DNA from: Caulochytrium protostelioides
Taxonomy: Eukaryota; Chytridiomycota; Caulochytriomycetes; Caulochytriales; Caulochytriaceae
Length of the DNA: 64,000 bases
Assembly: GCA_003615045.1 (NCBI GenBank)
Contig: ML014174.1
Location: forward strand, 30,786-94,785
Direction of reading: 5' to 3'
Position 1 is the stretch's first letter; each line of letters begins with the position of its first letter. The position numbers and the translations under genes are program-made. The notes beneath the pieces are model-generated. The model made no database searches. It was not told where the DNA came from and saw nothing but the letters and a program-made list of their open reading frames with translations. Below are positions 39,984 to 52,600 of this stretch, piece by piece.

Positions 39984-40640
39984 CCGATAACCACGGTATC
40001 CGTACCCAGCGTTACAAAACCAGGACGTCAGTTGGAAGCTGACCCGAAAGCAGTACTATGTGGAAGCCGGCATGAAAGCCACCCAAAAGCAGTCTGAGAC
40101 GTGGCAGCTCCATTTGAAAGAGCCGCTGTCGGAGATGAGCTCCAAGAGCACAGCGCTCGATGCGCACCGCCGCTTCCTGGAAGTGTGGCTCGCCACGTAC
40201 GAGCCGTTGTGGGCCACGTTCCTGAAGCCGTGCCGGGCACGCCAGCGCCTAGGGTTGTATAGCTACAAGAAGCGCGTGTTTGCCAAGTTCATGAACCGCG
40301 TCGCCAAGGAGGCGGCGACAGAGATGGCGCCCGTCGTCGCTGAAGTGGTGATCGCCTATGGGGCCTCCAAGTTTTGCCCCCGGAGGCAAGAGCGAGATTT
40401 CGATTCCAACCGCTCGCGCGTACTGGGCGTGCGCCCAGCGGTTCCGCACCGTCCTGGTCGACGAGTTCCGGACGACCCAGGTACATGCCGAGACGAACGG
40501 GATCCTAACCAAGGTGAAACCTCGGGGCCCGACGAAGGTGCGGATCGCTCGCACGTCCCGGGCGGGTGCCCGCTCGACAAAACCGACGCGAATCAATCCG
40601 GTTCGGCCATGGACCCCTATCCTACTGATGAAATGAGATT
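39984..40640 (+). mobile_element. Fanzor relic, middle part with RuvC-I/II region
   Basis: The longest Fanzor fragment. The first frame reads VSWKLTRKQYYVEAGMKATQ, RRFLEVWLATYEPLWATFL, RARQRLGLYSYKKRVFAKFM and VVIAYGASKF. After a frame change near 40378 it continues GGKSEISIPTARAYWACAQRF and VLVDEFRTTQVH. This order (LTRKQYY..sG - flxxlatyxxLW - ARxRxxxYxxKxxxfxxF - vvaYGxxkF - vPt - vDEFRTT) is that of fungal Fanzors. DEFRTT is the RuvC-II block. The RuvC-III block and tail are absent here but present in the neighbouring minus-strand relic. The frame change and the missing end make it inactive. Confidence 0.85.
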
Positions 40641-41195
40641 GAGAGAGTAAAGAGAAGGTCAATAGGCAAGGTGAAGGAGCTCGCCTTTGGCCCAGCGACA
40701 TACTTCGATCATCCGTCGCCTGTGGGAGGCTGCAGCCTGAGCTTCCAGTGACCGCCGGCCGCCGATACCCATACGCCGGCGTGGGGGAGGAGAGGTTCCC
40801 CGCCAGCGTAGCACTCCGAGGAGAGCGGCGTGCTCGAAGAGCCCTCAGCGTCATGATCGACACGGCAGGCGTCTGCATGATCAGGCGGATCGACTCAAGA
40901 CAACCCGAAAAAGGCATCGGCCATCGCGTACGGATGTTTTGTTGTTCGATGGATGGTACGATGGACACCTGGGTCCACTGGATAGTCGACGAGTCGGCCG
41001 ATACTCTGCGAATCTGACCGGATGCCGACGGCAATCCCTCCATCCCTCTCTGTCTCCAGATCGGGGGATCAACCCCTCGCCAACCCCTCTCGTCACGCCC
41101 GTCACAAACAAGATACCCGACGCATCCCCTAGCGGACCCCTTCAAGGTTGCCGTCACCATGGCGGAAACATAGGAATCGACGCTGGCCGAGCATC
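40641..41195. other. Gap between mobile-element cluster and 4E-T-like gene
   Basis: About 0.55 kb with no gene. The left edge may still be Fanzor-derived. The right part is the 3' flank of the minus-strand gene. Confidence 0.45.
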
Positions 41196-44100
41196 TCAAG
41201 CGAAGGGTCCCTGGGACGGGTAGTTCATTCCGGGATGCGGGTGGGATCCTTGGCCGGGTCCGGGGCCTGACCCGGGCTGCGCCACATGGCCGCCGCCCAG
41301 ATGCATCGGGGGCGGCGGGCCGCTCGGATGCAGCGGATGGAACATGGGCGGCGGACCCATCATGGGCCCGACGCCGACGCCAGGACCGCCGGGACCACCA
41401 GGACCATACCGCATCATGGGCGGCATCGGGCCCATCCCGCCAGGGCCGCCCGGGTACCGATGCATCGGCTCCGGCATCATGTAGTCGCCGTGGGCGCCCG
41501 GGGGCGGGTACATGCCCGGCACGCTGGTGACTGAGACGCCGGGGGCGTTGGGTGGCGGCGGGCCGCGCGGCGGCGGCATGCGGCCGTATGGCCCGCCGGG
41601 TCCGACCATCGCGGGTGGGTAGTACCCGTGCGGCGGGAGTTCGCCGTGGCCCGGGTGCATCGGATAGACAGGCATGAACATTGGAGGCCCTTCGGGGCCC
41701 GTCGGGCCACCGCCGCCGCCGCCGCCGCCGCCAACGCCATACAGACGCGGGTCGGGCGGATACGTGTCGCTGGCGGGAGGCTGGGACGCGCCTTGACTCA
41801 CAGGCGGGTAGCCGTTGGCCCGGCCGTGGGCGTGGTTGTGGCCTTGGGGGTCGCCGTTGGCCGACATGAGCCGTACGTCCATCGGACGGGGCCCATGGTC
41901 GCGCAACCCTTGATCGGACAGGCCGTCGCCCGGGTGCATGCTGCCGCCTATCCCGCGGTCGGCGTGGCTGGCGGCGTAAGCGTGCATCATGGCGCCCGAC
42001 GGGCCCATGCGTGGCGGTTTCGGGCCAGATACCCGATCGCTGCCGTCGTCCATCGGATGCATGCCGGCCCGCGGGTAGCCAGGGTACGGCCCCATGGGCG
42101 ACACGAGGGCCGGCTTGGCAGCGTCAGGGCCGAGCGGTGCAGAGGCGCCGAGCGGCGGCGGCGGCATGGAAGCCGCCGCCGAGACGGATGCCGCGGACGT
42201 CTGCGACTGCGCCATGTAGACCGAGGGCACATGCATGGCCTGCGACAACGATGAGGACGACGACGGTGGCAGTGCGCGGCTGCGCGCATCGGCCGCGGCC
42301 GCGCCCGGGCCCGTGCCCGAGACAACGCGGGACGCGGCGCCGGACGGCGGCTGGCTCGCGCCGCCGCCCGGGTGGTGACTGTGGCTCGTTTTCTTGGCGC
42401 TAATACTGTTTTGAAGCATCGACGCGAGGGTCGTCTGCGGGGACGCGTAGTGGGCGGCCTGGTACGAAGAGATGCTGGGGCGGCCACTCGACGTCGGGGT
42501 CGTGCTGTCGCCAAGTCCCGGCGAATCGACGCTTTCGCGGCGCATGGAGCCCGGATGCAGATGCGACGTGGCGGTCGGGATCGCGAGACCGGGCGTTGTA
42601 GCGGTCATCATCGTGGTCGCCGCCGGCTTCGCCGCGTCGTCCGTCGACGACAGGCTCTCGTTGGCCGGCTTTCGGTCGAGCCCAGCCTGGATGTTTTCCT
42701 TGCTGCGCTGGAGCATCGCGAGAATGTTGCTCATGCCCGTGTTGGGCCGGCCGCTGGTCGGGCTCGTGGCCGAGGCCGCCGAGAGGGCGTCTGGCGACCC
42801 GTCGCCGCGGGACCCGTGGCCAGCGCTGCCGAGCGAGACCGCCACCAGACGTGGAGGGCCGCCGCCCTGCTGCGCCATGATCGCTGACGACAATGCGGAC
42901 GGCTTGGCGTCCAGCGGCGCGGGCAGCGCGGACGGCGCGGCCGAGGGCGGCGTCGACGTCGTGCCCGTAGCGTCGTTAGCAAAGAAGCGCGCGAGGCGGG
43001 ACTTGGCAGCCGACCCGCGGCCTGCCTCACCGGCGCCCGCGCCGGGGCCGACACCGACACCGAACCCGTCGCCCGGCAGGAGCCCGCCGTTGTCGGCCAC
43101 CAGGTCGGAGAGATCGAGGCCGGTGCCACTGAGAGCCGAGGGCAAGCGGCGGAGTTCAGCGCCGCTGGCGCCGCCGCTCAGGCCGCCGCCGCCAGCCGCC
43201 CCGGCGTCGGCGGGACCTGCGGCCACGAGCGCCGGCTTGCCTTCCTTGACGCGCATCCAGGCGCGGAAGCGCTGCATGTCGTCGAGGCCCTTCCAGGCAG
43301 CGTCCGTGACGCCGGGCGGACACGCGTTCGTGTCAATGTGCTGCGCGGGCAGCGAGGACGCGGACGGGGTGGCGGAGCCCATGCCGTCGTCCATGTTGCC
43401 GCGGTCGCCGCGGGCCGGCGCGTCGCTGCTCGGCGAGCGGTAGGACAGCGACGAAGAGGTCGAGGAGTGCGGGCGGTCGTGGCCGCCGGCGCGGAAGCGC
43501 GCATGGAAGGGCGTCGTTTCGCCGTTCTGGCTGGCGCCCCACACACCCGCGCGGCCCGGCGGGTGGGCGTACGGGGCGCGCTCGGTCGGCGTGCCGGCGT
43601 CGCTGCCGCGAGCCGATGGGCCACCGCGCGGCGTCGTGCTGCCGCTGCCGTGGCCATGGCCATGGCCATTGTATCCTGGGCGCGGGGGGAGACCGCCACG
43701 GGCACCGCGACCGCGAGCTGCAAGACGTCGATTTCGGCAGAAGCGACGGGATGAGACGAGATAAACCCAGTAAGAATTGTGGTGAGTGACGTGTTCATTA
43801 CCGTGGCGGCAAAGCGGCGCAAGACGCGTCGCTGTATTGGACCAGTATCGATCGTTACGCAATACGACACGACGCGTCGACCTGTTGACCGGGCAGAGTT
43901 TGCCGGTCCACTTACCAGCACCGCGGACATAGCCGCCATGAGGGGCGCCTGCTGCACGAGCGGCTTGTTGCTGTTCAGCCCGCAGGGCGAGGAGGTGCTC
44001 GCGATTTTGACGCGCCGATTCGACGACTCTGCAACGATGGGAAATCCAACCACAAAACAAAGAAAAGGATGGATGAGTTACGGACCCGTGATCTGTGCCG

Positions 44101-44490
44101 CAGAGTTGCAGAAGAAGGCCACGTCGCAGAATCGCATCGTGCGGCGCTGGGTGCATCAGCGGCGACTTACTCGTCCCAGAAGGGATTGTTCTGCAGCTCG
44201 CGCGGGAAGCTGACTAATGGGCTCGAGCGCAGGGACTTGAGTTGGTCAATCGAGTAGCGCAGCAAGACGCCGGCGCGGGCGTCCGCCAGCGCTTCCGGCG
44301 TCGGCGCGGCCGGCAGCGGCAACGGCAACGGCGCGGTCGCCGTCGTCGGTGCCGCCGACGCGATCGTCATGCGGCCAAACGCTTTGACAGCGTTATCGAG
44401 CGATGCACCGGCGTTGGGGCCGTCGAAGGGCGGGCCGCCGCGATGGCCGTGCGGCGCGGCGCTTGCCGGAGACCGCGACGGGTCGGCCAT
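41196..44490 (-). CDS. 4E-T/EIF4ENIF1-like eIF4E-binding protein
   Basis: Three exons, 44171-44490, 43916-44028 and 41196-43717, with introns of 142 and 198 bases (GTAAGT...GCAG and GTAAGT...TGCAG); 984 residues. Residues 75-92 contain LLRYSIDQLKSLRSSPL. YSIDQL resembles the YxxxxL eIF4E-docking site of Caf20 (YTIDELF) and 4E-T, and a following R(S/D)SPL occurs in fungal eIF4E-binding proteins. Later short blocks, AAKSRLARFFAND and MSNILAMLQ, also fit 4E-T order. The rest is Gly/Pro/His-rich and ends in a PGGPGG/PPP tail, typical of P-body proteins. It probably represses translation by holding eIF4E. Two eIF4E genes lie in the same window. Family assignment is by motif only. Confidence 0.62.
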
Positions 44491-46120
44491 GGCCCTGCTC
44501 TTTCACAAGGCGATGGCCACGCGAATAGCTCTGGTGTTGGGAATGGTACGGGCAACGAGACAGGCAACGAGACGGGCGATGACAATGGCGATGACAATGG
44601 CGGTCGCGTGGAAATTGCACGTGCAGGCGAGTCGTTGCCGGGCCAGGTGGAGGGAGCAGCACGCGTGGCGATAGACCCAGGGTCAGGGCAAACGCGTCAG
44701 AACCAGTGACTCGGCAAGGTCGACGAGAACAGGCAGGGAACACGAAGGGTCAAGCAACCAGCCAACGCGCGGTGCCTGGTCCGATGGGTGGACCGGATGA
44801 AACTCGTCCGCCGCGCCGGTATGGCCAGTGCCAGCGCTAGGACCAACGAACACGGGATCGGCACGATGTTCCGGTGTCATGGATATCTAGGTGGTCCGTC
44901 CCGTGGTGAGCCAGTCCCCCACGGGTCAGCCATGCTCTCCTCGGCCTCAAGGCAGACGGGGCTTGGCGACCGGGGAACTGACCCGCATCTGCAGCAAGCA
45001 AGCCAGTCGTTCCCATGTCCCAATCGCAGAGACCGAGGGAGTGCGCGCCGGCTCAGCACCGCAAGAGGGGCGCGGGGGCTCATTGGATCAGCCGCGCCAC
45101 GTGATGAGCGTCCTGCGCCTCCTCGGTCTCCGCCATGCTGCATCCCTCCTCGCACCTTCACGCGGCCCTGCGCCATCCAGAGACCACTACTATCGTTGTT
45201 CATACCGTTTCCGATCTGCATGCACAGAGGTCAGAGCCATGGCGAGGATCCCCGCAGACGCTTCACGCTCGTGGTCTCGCCGGAGAACATCGTTCCTCCG
45301 CATCTCATACTCGGCAGCACGCGCCAGAAGGCCCAGGTGGTCTCGTTCAAATCAGAAAAGAATACATGAAAAAGGGGTATGCGATGCATACGAGTCGGCC
45401 GAGGCGTCGCCCCGTTCAGACCGAACCGGATCCGACGAAGAGAAAGACAGAGCGAGAGGACACAGCTGGGTGAGAAAAAGAAGGGAGGGCGCGTACGCTA
45501 GGATGGGGAGCGTGCGAGACTTGTTACCGTCATAGGTGTCAGCATCAGAGCCACCACATGGACATTCGAAACATGCCAACCGATCTTGATGCCGATGCAG
45601 ATGCACCGACAGGCATTGCCCATGGATCCGAGGACGGTTTGGTAAGCGCATGTCATGGTGCCGTCGTTATGCATCGTCGTCATCATCATCAAGTCGGTGT
45701 AAAGCGTAAGCATCAAAACGAAGCGCCGCAGCATGGTCATACACACAAAGCAGAAAAAGAAAACGGCACAGGCCTAGCAGACAAAGCAACAGGCAGACAG
45801 ATAGTCACCAATTAGACAAACAAAAACAAACCAAAAACAGATGGGCATCGCGAGGCGGGTGGGTATCGCCATGCACAGGATCAAAAACGACGAGATGAGG
45901 ACCACATCGCAACTGCCGTCGCATCAACGACGGTCCAGACAGATCAGTTGAGTTTCATGCCGTCGCGTTGTGCGGCTTCCATACGCGGGTGCCACGGCGT
46001 CTCATGGGCACGCCCGTCCGCGTCTCTGCACCACCGCCCCTGGGGCATCAGTCGAGCGAGGGAGCATGAGCACAACAACCAGGATCGCGATTCCGTCTTT
46101 CCTCACCCTTCAAGGCATGC
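44491..46120. other. Intergenic between 4E-T-like and RBM39-like genes
   Basis: About 1.6 kb: the promoter side of the 4E-T-like gene and the 3' flank of the RBM39-like gene. Repeated CAACGAGAC/GATGACAATGGC units lie at 44550-44602. The stretch 45640-45850 is A-rich. No credible gene. Confidence 0.5.
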
Positions 46121-48208
46121 TTACGGGGCCGCGTCCGGGTAGCGCGCGCGGTAGTCGGCGTCGTGGACGAACGAGATGGCGATCTGCGCGCCGTTGTACC
46201 AACGACCGTCGAGCGCGCGCTTCGCGGCCTCGGCCGCGTCCCGCGTCGCGTACCGCACATACGTGTCGCCGCGCGAGTTCAGATCCAGCGCGAGATGCGT
46301 GACCGTACCGTACTTGGCGACCTCGCTGCGGATGTCGGCGGCGACGTCCGCATCCCACCCAGGCTCGTCCTCGTCGTCCGGATCAAACATGTCAGTCAGC
46401 AGCAGCCCGCACGCGGGCGGCGCTGGCGGCGGCCGCTGGGCGGTATAGACGCGCTTGGGCACGACGGGCGAGCCGAACGCCGTCGACGGGTTGCTGCTCG
46501 TCGGGTGCATCGTTGTCGCCGTCGTCGACAGCGGTCCCGCGCTGCCCGTGGGCCCATGGAAGCTGTGCGACGCGGTCGCCGGCGTGGAGGGCGTGCTCAG
46601 CGGCGGGTGGCCGGCGTCGTAGCCGTAGGGCGAGGGCTGCCCGCGAGAGCGCGTGCCGACGCGGCCGACGGTGATGCGGCGGCCGAGCAGCAGGTGGCCG
46701 TCCATCGTCGCGATCGCGCGGTTGGCGTCCTCCAGATGGCGGAAGTGTACAAAGGCGAAGCCGCGCGAGCGGCCCGTGACGGCGTCGGTCTGGAGCTTGA
46801 CGAGGTCAATCGGCCCGAACGGCGAGAAGATGGCGTGGACGTCGGCTTCGAGGATGTCGTAGTGCAACGAGCCGACATAGACGCGGCGCAGCTGGCTCTC
46901 GGGGGGCCCCACGGCCCCGTGGGCGCCGGCGCTGCCGCGGCCGCCGCCGTGGTGGGTATCGGCGGGACTCACGTTGATAACGTTGCCCAGGATGGTGCCG
47001 CCGGCAAACTGGAACGCGCGCGCGGCGTCGTCCTGGGTCTGGAACTCCACAAAGCCGAACCCTTTAGGGCGGTCGGTCATGCGGTCCATCACGAGCCGGA
47101 CGTCGCGCACGACGAGGCCGTGGCCCGCAAAGTAGTGACTGACATCGGCGCCGCGCGCCGTCTGCGGGAGCTGCGAGACGAACACGGTGCGCTGGTCGCG
47201 CGTGGCCGGGTCGACGTCCGGCAGGCCGCGCGGGTGGCCGCGCGGGCTGCGGGAGCGCGAGCGCCGTCGCCGTTGCGCGTTGCGGCGGTCGTCGCGGCGG
47301 CGGCCGTTGGGCGGCGGACCGCCGAACCGGCCGCCGCTGCCGCCGTTCCGGCCGTGCCGGCCGCCGCCGTCGTCGTCCTCATAACCGCGACGGGCGCCGC
47401 GGTCGCGGCCGCGGCGACGGTCGCGATCGCGGTCGCGGTACTCGATGGGCGAGCGGCTGCGATGCGAGCTGCTCCGACTGCGGTCGTCCGACACGGGGCT
47501 GCGGCTGCGGCCGCTGGGTGTGCGGCTCGGCGAGCGCGTGCGGCTGCGGCCACGGCCACGGGGCGGGCCCAGCGGCGACCCGGGCGGGCTGCGGGAGCGC
47601 GCGATGGGCGAGCGGCTCGGCGAGCGGCTCGGGGTCCGCGACGGCGGGCTGCGGCTTCGGCCGCGGCTGCGGCTAGGGCTAGGCGAGCGGCCGTCAACAG
47701 GACTGCGGCTGCGGCTGCGGCTGCGGCTACGGCTGCGGCTACGGCTGCGGCTGTGGCTGCGGCTGCGCGAGGGCGGGCTGAGGTTGCGGCCACGGCGCCG
47801 GCGGCGGCCACGCCGGCTGCGAGGACTGCGGCCGCGGCGGCCAGACCGGCGCCCGAGGGGTCGGCCCGAGCGGTCCTGGTCGCCGGCATCGGCGTCCCGA
47901 CGGCCGCGCGCGCTGCCGCCGCGGCCATCCCGGCCATCACGGCGCGCCGGCGCCGTATCGAGCTGGAAGCCCTCGCCATGGGTCGCGGCGGCCGGGTCGG
48001 TGCTGCCTACCGCCCAGTCGCGCGGTGGCGGCAGCGGGATGTCCGTGTACAAGTCGTGTGGCGCAGCCCCGCCGGACGGCGTCTCGGTCGAGGCCGCGGT
48101 CCCATCGGCCGCCGCGGCCGCCGGGGGCTTCATGTCGCTGGGCCACGCGGCCAGTTTCGCCTCAGCCTTGAACGGCGCGTCCAGCAACTCGGCGATATTG
48201 ACGTCCAT
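46121..48208 (-). CDS. RBM39/CAPER-alpha-like SR splicing factor
   Basis: Intronless, 695 residues from the ATG at 48208. Order: short acidic start (MDVNIAELLDAPFKAEAKL), a long RS domain at about 90-290 rich in SRSRSRSRS, RRM1 at about 335-415 (RTVFVSQLPQTARGAD, RPKGFGFVEF), RRM2 at about 437-515 (RRVYVGSLHYDILEADVHAI, SRGFAFVHF) and a third RRM of UHM type at about 600-690 (LLLTDMFDPDDE, DGRWYNGAQIAISFV). GRWY sits where UHMs carry their R-x-F ligand-binding motif. This layout defines RBM39 and fission yeast Rsd1, which act in 3' splice-site choice with U2AF. Divergent from AP-2 alpha. Confidence 0.92.
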   Translation of the reverse strand: MDVNIAELLDAPFKAEAKLAAWPSDMKPPAAAAADGTAASTETPSGGAAPHDLYTDIPLPPPRDWAVGSTDPAAATHGEGFQLDTAPARRDGRDGRGGSARGRRDADAGDQDRSGRPLGRRSGRRGRSPRSRRGRRRRRGRNLSPPSRSRSHSRSRSRSRSRSRSRSRSPVDGRSPSPSRSRGRSRSPPSRTPSRSPSRSPIARSRSPPGSPLGPPRGRGRSRTRSPSRTPSGRSRSPVSDDRSRSSSHRSRSPIEYRDRDRDRRRGRDRGARRGYEDDDGGGRHGRNGGSGGRFGGPPPNGRRRDDRRNAQRRRRSRSRSPRGHPRGLPDVDPATRDQRTVFVSQLPQTARGADVSHYFAGHGLVVRDVRLVMDRMTDRPKGFGFVEFQTQDDAARAFQFAGGTILGNVINVSPADTHHGGGRGSAGAHGAVGPPESQLRRVYVGSLHYDILEADVHAIFSPFGPIDLVKLQTDAVTGRSRGFAFVHFRHLEDANRAIATMDGHLLLGRRITVGRVGTRSRGQPSPYGYDAGHPPLSTPSTPATASHSFHGPTGSAGPLSTTATTMHPTSSNPSTAFGSPVVPKRVYTAQRPPPAPPACGLLLTDMFDPDDEDEPGWDADVAADIRSEVAKYGTVTHLALDLNSRGDTYVRYATRDAAEAAKRALDGRWYNGAQIAISFVHDADYRARYPDAAP

Positions 48209-49634
48209 GGCGTCGACGCGATCCACGGGCCGCAGAGCGGGCGGCGCCGCAACGTCACTTGCAGGACCGTAGCGCCTCTTCCTGGCCCTATCGACACCAA
48301 TCCCTGGGCACCCGTCGGCGTGGGTCCAACAAGGTCAGCGCCTATGGGAGACAATGGCTGCGGATAGACGGCTCAGAGGTCAGGAAGGACACGACTCCTC
48401 GGAGTTTTCGCGACGGTTCAGCGACGCGACTCGCCGAGTGACTAGCTAGACAGCACCGGGGTGATAACTGATGGCGGGCGCGGAGGGAAGATACGATGCG
48501 ATATCGCGACGATGTCGCTGCCAATGTGATGCAATCACATTCACTGCGATGGCGAGCAAGGTGAGGCAGCACTTCTGGGATAGGCACCTCGTCGGTCGTC
48601 ACGACAGCCCAAAGCAGCAGGTCACGCCTCAGCGCAGCACTGGTCGGCATTCGAGGAGGACCACGATGCGCTTGACAGCTCGGTCCCGTCGGACTTACGG
48701 CATCCTCAGCACACCCGGTCCACGGCTGAGACGGCAGGCGGCGGCGGGGTCCGACCCGTGCAAATCCGCATCGCGTCTACGATCCGGCCCGTCCCCGCGG
48801 CCGCCTCCGCCGGCTGCTTGGCTCCGGCACACCGACACGGGTCGGGGGGTCCCCGCGGGTCGTCCAGGCGGAAGGCGGCGGGTGGCTTATCGATGGCGCC
48901 CAGCCCGGTGGCTTATCGATGGCGCATGAGCGAACGCCGGAGCGGCCGTGCGGGCGGGGCTTGTGCGGCCTTGGGGTCGGGGGAGGCCCCAGCGCCCGGA
49001 GGCCGCGCCACCGAACGACCAACAAGGGTCACGGCGTCCTGTGGTCGGCCGTCGCGCCGCGAGCACCATCCGTATGGCCGGCCGCGGCACCAGCGCGATG
49101 GCGCACGCCACTGCGGCCGGCGCTCGCCACGGCCGCGGCGGACACAGCGCCGCCGCCGGTCGGATCGGCACGCCTGCGCAGGCCGCTCCCCTCGCCGGCC
49201 GCGGCGGCACGATCGCAGTCATGTGGCGGCGACGGCGGCGACGGCGGCGACGGCGCTTGGTGCCGCGCCCGAAGGCAGCCGAAGTGCTACGACCACTCCC
49301 TCCCCGCTGCGGGTGCAAGGGCCGAGCGCTGGCTCGATCGCTGGTAGGGCGCGGGGAGGCTGCCCGGGAAAGGGTGAAGGCGGCGGACGCCAGTATGAAC
49401 AGCGCGCGCCGTTCAGCGTCCACCCGGCTGCCGCCGCCGCCACCGCCGATCCCGCCAACAAGGGACACAGGATGCGTCACGCCGCTGTTCTCTGCCGCCC
49501 GCTGCTCCTTTCGCTCGACCCTGCACGACGTCCGTGCTGCCGTGCGCCGCTGCGGTAACGCCGACGCCGACGCCGCCAGTCCTGCCGCCTCGTGACTGTG
49601 GGTTGCTCCCCCGGCGACGCCGCCCCGGCTCACG
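48209..49634. other. Divergent intergenic region of RBM39-like and AP-2 alpha genes
   Basis: About 1.4 kb. The right half is extremely GC-rich and open on both strands by composition (for example 325 codons on the minus strand across 48887-49864). No gene, repeat or RNA recognised. Confidence 0.5.
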
Positions 49635-52600
49635 ATGCCCGACACGCACGCCATGCGCGGCCTGAATGTCTTTATCGCGGACATCCGGAACTGTCGTGCG
49701 CGGGCACTCGAAGAGAAGCGAATCAATAAAGAGCTCGCCAACATTCGGGGCAAGTTTAAAGGTACGCGTCGACGTCTCGTGGCAAAATGAAAGCCAGCTT
49801 GGCACCGTCGAAGGATGAGGGCGATCCAGATACGAACGCGGCCTCTCAAATGAAATTGACTCACCCGCTCGCCTCGGTTAACCTGGGATACGGTGGCTGA
49901 TACGTGGGATCACACGATCCCGGCGCAGACCCAACCCTGAGCGGATACAATCGGCGCAAGTACATCTGCAAGCTGCTGTACATCTACATACTGGGCTGGG
50001 AGATCGACTTTGGGTATGCCGAGATGCTCCAACTGATTGCATCGCCGCGGTTCAGCGAGCAGCAGATTGGCTACCTCGCCGTGACGCTGATGCCGCCCAC
50101 CAATCCGGAAGCCTTGGATATCGTGATCCGGCTGCTGATCGAGCATCTGGACAGCCATAACGAAATGACGCAGTCGCTGGCGCTGCATGCGATTGCCAAT
50201 ATGGACCGTGTGGAGATCGCGCGCGTCACGCATCGCCGGGTGTGGCAGCTCGTCGGGCAGCCGCGCGGCTCGCCGTTTGTTCGCAAGAAAGCCGCGCTGT
50301 GCATGCTCCGCATCTACCGCACCCACCACGAGCTTATTCAGCCGACGGAGTGCGTCGTCCCGCTCGTGCAGCTCATGGGCCACGAGGATCTGGGGCTGAC
50401 CCTGGCCGCGACGACGCTGACGCTCGGATTTGCGCAGCAGAACCCCGCGGCCTACCAGTGCGCCGCCCGCGTCGCCGTCGACCGGCTCGAGCATCTCGTC
50501 AACGACCGCAGCACCCCCGCCGAGTTCTGCTACTACAATGTCCCCTCGCCCTGGCTCCAGATCAAGTTGCTGAAACTGCTGCAGTACCTGCCGATCACGA
50601 CGCCTGCGAGCGACCGGGATGCTACGACGCGCCAGCTGATGGGGGTCCTGGACGCGATAATGGCGCACGCGCTCGAGAAGCAAAAGACGGTCCAGCAGAA
50701 CAATGTCCAGCGCGCGATTGTGTTCGAGGCGATCAATCTCGCGATCCAGCTCGACCCGTCCTCGGCGCTCGTGGGCCGCGCAGCGGAGCTGGTGGGACAG
50801 CTGCTCGCGTCACGCGAGACCAACATCCGCTACCTTAGCCTCGAGGCCATGACGCACCTGGTCGCCTTTATCCCTGATCTCGCGTGGCTCCAACAGCACC
50901 AGGCCACGATCACGGATGCCCTCAAGGACCGCGACGTGTCGGTGCGGCGACGCGCGGTGGATCTGCTGTACTCGATGTGCGATCACGGCAATGTCCGTGC
51001 GATCGTGACCGAGCTGACCTCGCACCTGGCGGGCGCCGACTATGCGATGCGCGACGAAATGGTGATTCGAATCGCGATTCTGCTGGACAAATTCACGGAT
51101 GATCTGCAGTGGTATGTCGACATGATCATCCATCTCACCTCGGCGGTCGGCGACCACGTGGACGACGAGGTGTGGCACCGGCTGATCCAGGTCGTCATGG
51201 CCTCGAGCGACAGTATCAAGGCCCGCGCCACCCAGGCCGCCTACGACGCCCTCCTGGTCCCTATCTGGCACGAAAAGACGTTGCTGCTGGCCGCGGTCTT
51301 TCTCGGCGAGTACGGGCATCTGATCGTGGAGGCCGTCGCGCCGGTCCGCCAGTTTGCAGCGCTGCATGCCAAGTTCAGCGTTGCTTCGCTCGCGACCCGC
51401 GCGTCTCTGCTGACGACCTATCTCAAGCTCGCCAACCTGTTCCCCGAGATCAAACCCGAAATCCGCCACGTATTCAAGCACTGCTCGTTCGTGCTCGACG
51501 CCGAGCTCCAGCAGCGCGCCTGCGAGTACCTCGCCATCTTGGACCAGCCCTCGGACACGCTGCTCCAGGTCGCCTGCGAGGAGCTCCCACCCTATCCGGA
51601 GCGCGAGAGCGCCGTCATTGGCAAGCTCCATGCCCGCTTCAAAGACACGGGCGACGACCGCGTCTGGATGATCGGCGGCCGCCATGCCAACCTGGGCGCG
51701 CATCCCAAGTCCCGTGCATCGTCGCCTTCTGCGGCCGCTTCTACAGCGGCAGCAGCAGCTGTGATGGCCACGAACGACTCCGTGGACCTGCTCGGGTCCA
51801 GTCCCAACTCGCCCTCCCGGCACGTTACCGTCGCGCCGCTCGTCCAGGCGTCGTCCGCGTCGTCCGCGCAGGAGGCGCCGTCCCACTTGCGGACGTACCG
51901 CAGTCTCCTGGCCCGCGACTCCGGAGTTCTGTACGAGGACGCCTCCGTGCAGATCGGCCTCAAGATGCAGGTCGGGACGGACGATGCCAGTGTCGCCGAC
52001 GCTGCCACCGACCTTACGCTCGCGCTCTACGTCGGCAACAAGGGCGCCGACGCCGCCTTGACGGAGGTGCAGGTTGAGCTGGCGCCCGCCGCCGCGACGG
52101 ACGCGCTGAGCCTCCAGTGCATCCAGAACTTTCCGGACACTGTCGCGCCGCGCGCCCAAGTCCAGGCCCGGTGGCGCGTCCGTGCCCGCGCCGCTTTCCA
52201 CGGCTACCTCGATCCCGACCGCGCCGCTTCCGCCGCCGCCGCGGGCACGCTGCCGACGCCGCCGCCCGTCACGCCCGTGTGGACGCTCCTCTGGACGGAC
52301 GCCGGCGGCGCCCGTGCGACGCACCGCTTCTGGGCGCCCGTGTCGGTCGGCCGCTTCATGGCGCCGATTGCGCTGGACGCGACGGCGTTCGCGGCGCGGT
52401 GGGCGCAGTTGACGCCTGGCGCCGACGAGACGGGCGCGCTGGCGCGCGAGCAGGCCGGCAGTGTGGACACGGCGCGCGTCCGGATTCCGCCCGAGCAGCG
52501 CGCGGATCCGACGGCCGCGTGGCCGGCGAAGGAGGAGTACGTGGCGCGCGTGGGGGTGCTGCTGCAGACGTATGTGCGTCTCTCGCTCGTGGCCGATGCG

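Noticed and set aside
46163-48367. 734-codon plus-strand frame across the RBM39-like gene
   Set aside because: Antisense of RS and RRM coding DNA; reads as Ala/Arg-rich filler.
48887-49864. 325-codon minus-strand frame in the RBM39-like/AP-2 alpha gap
   Set aside because: Arg/Ala-rich, no domain, and runs into the AP-2 alpha first exon on the other strand.
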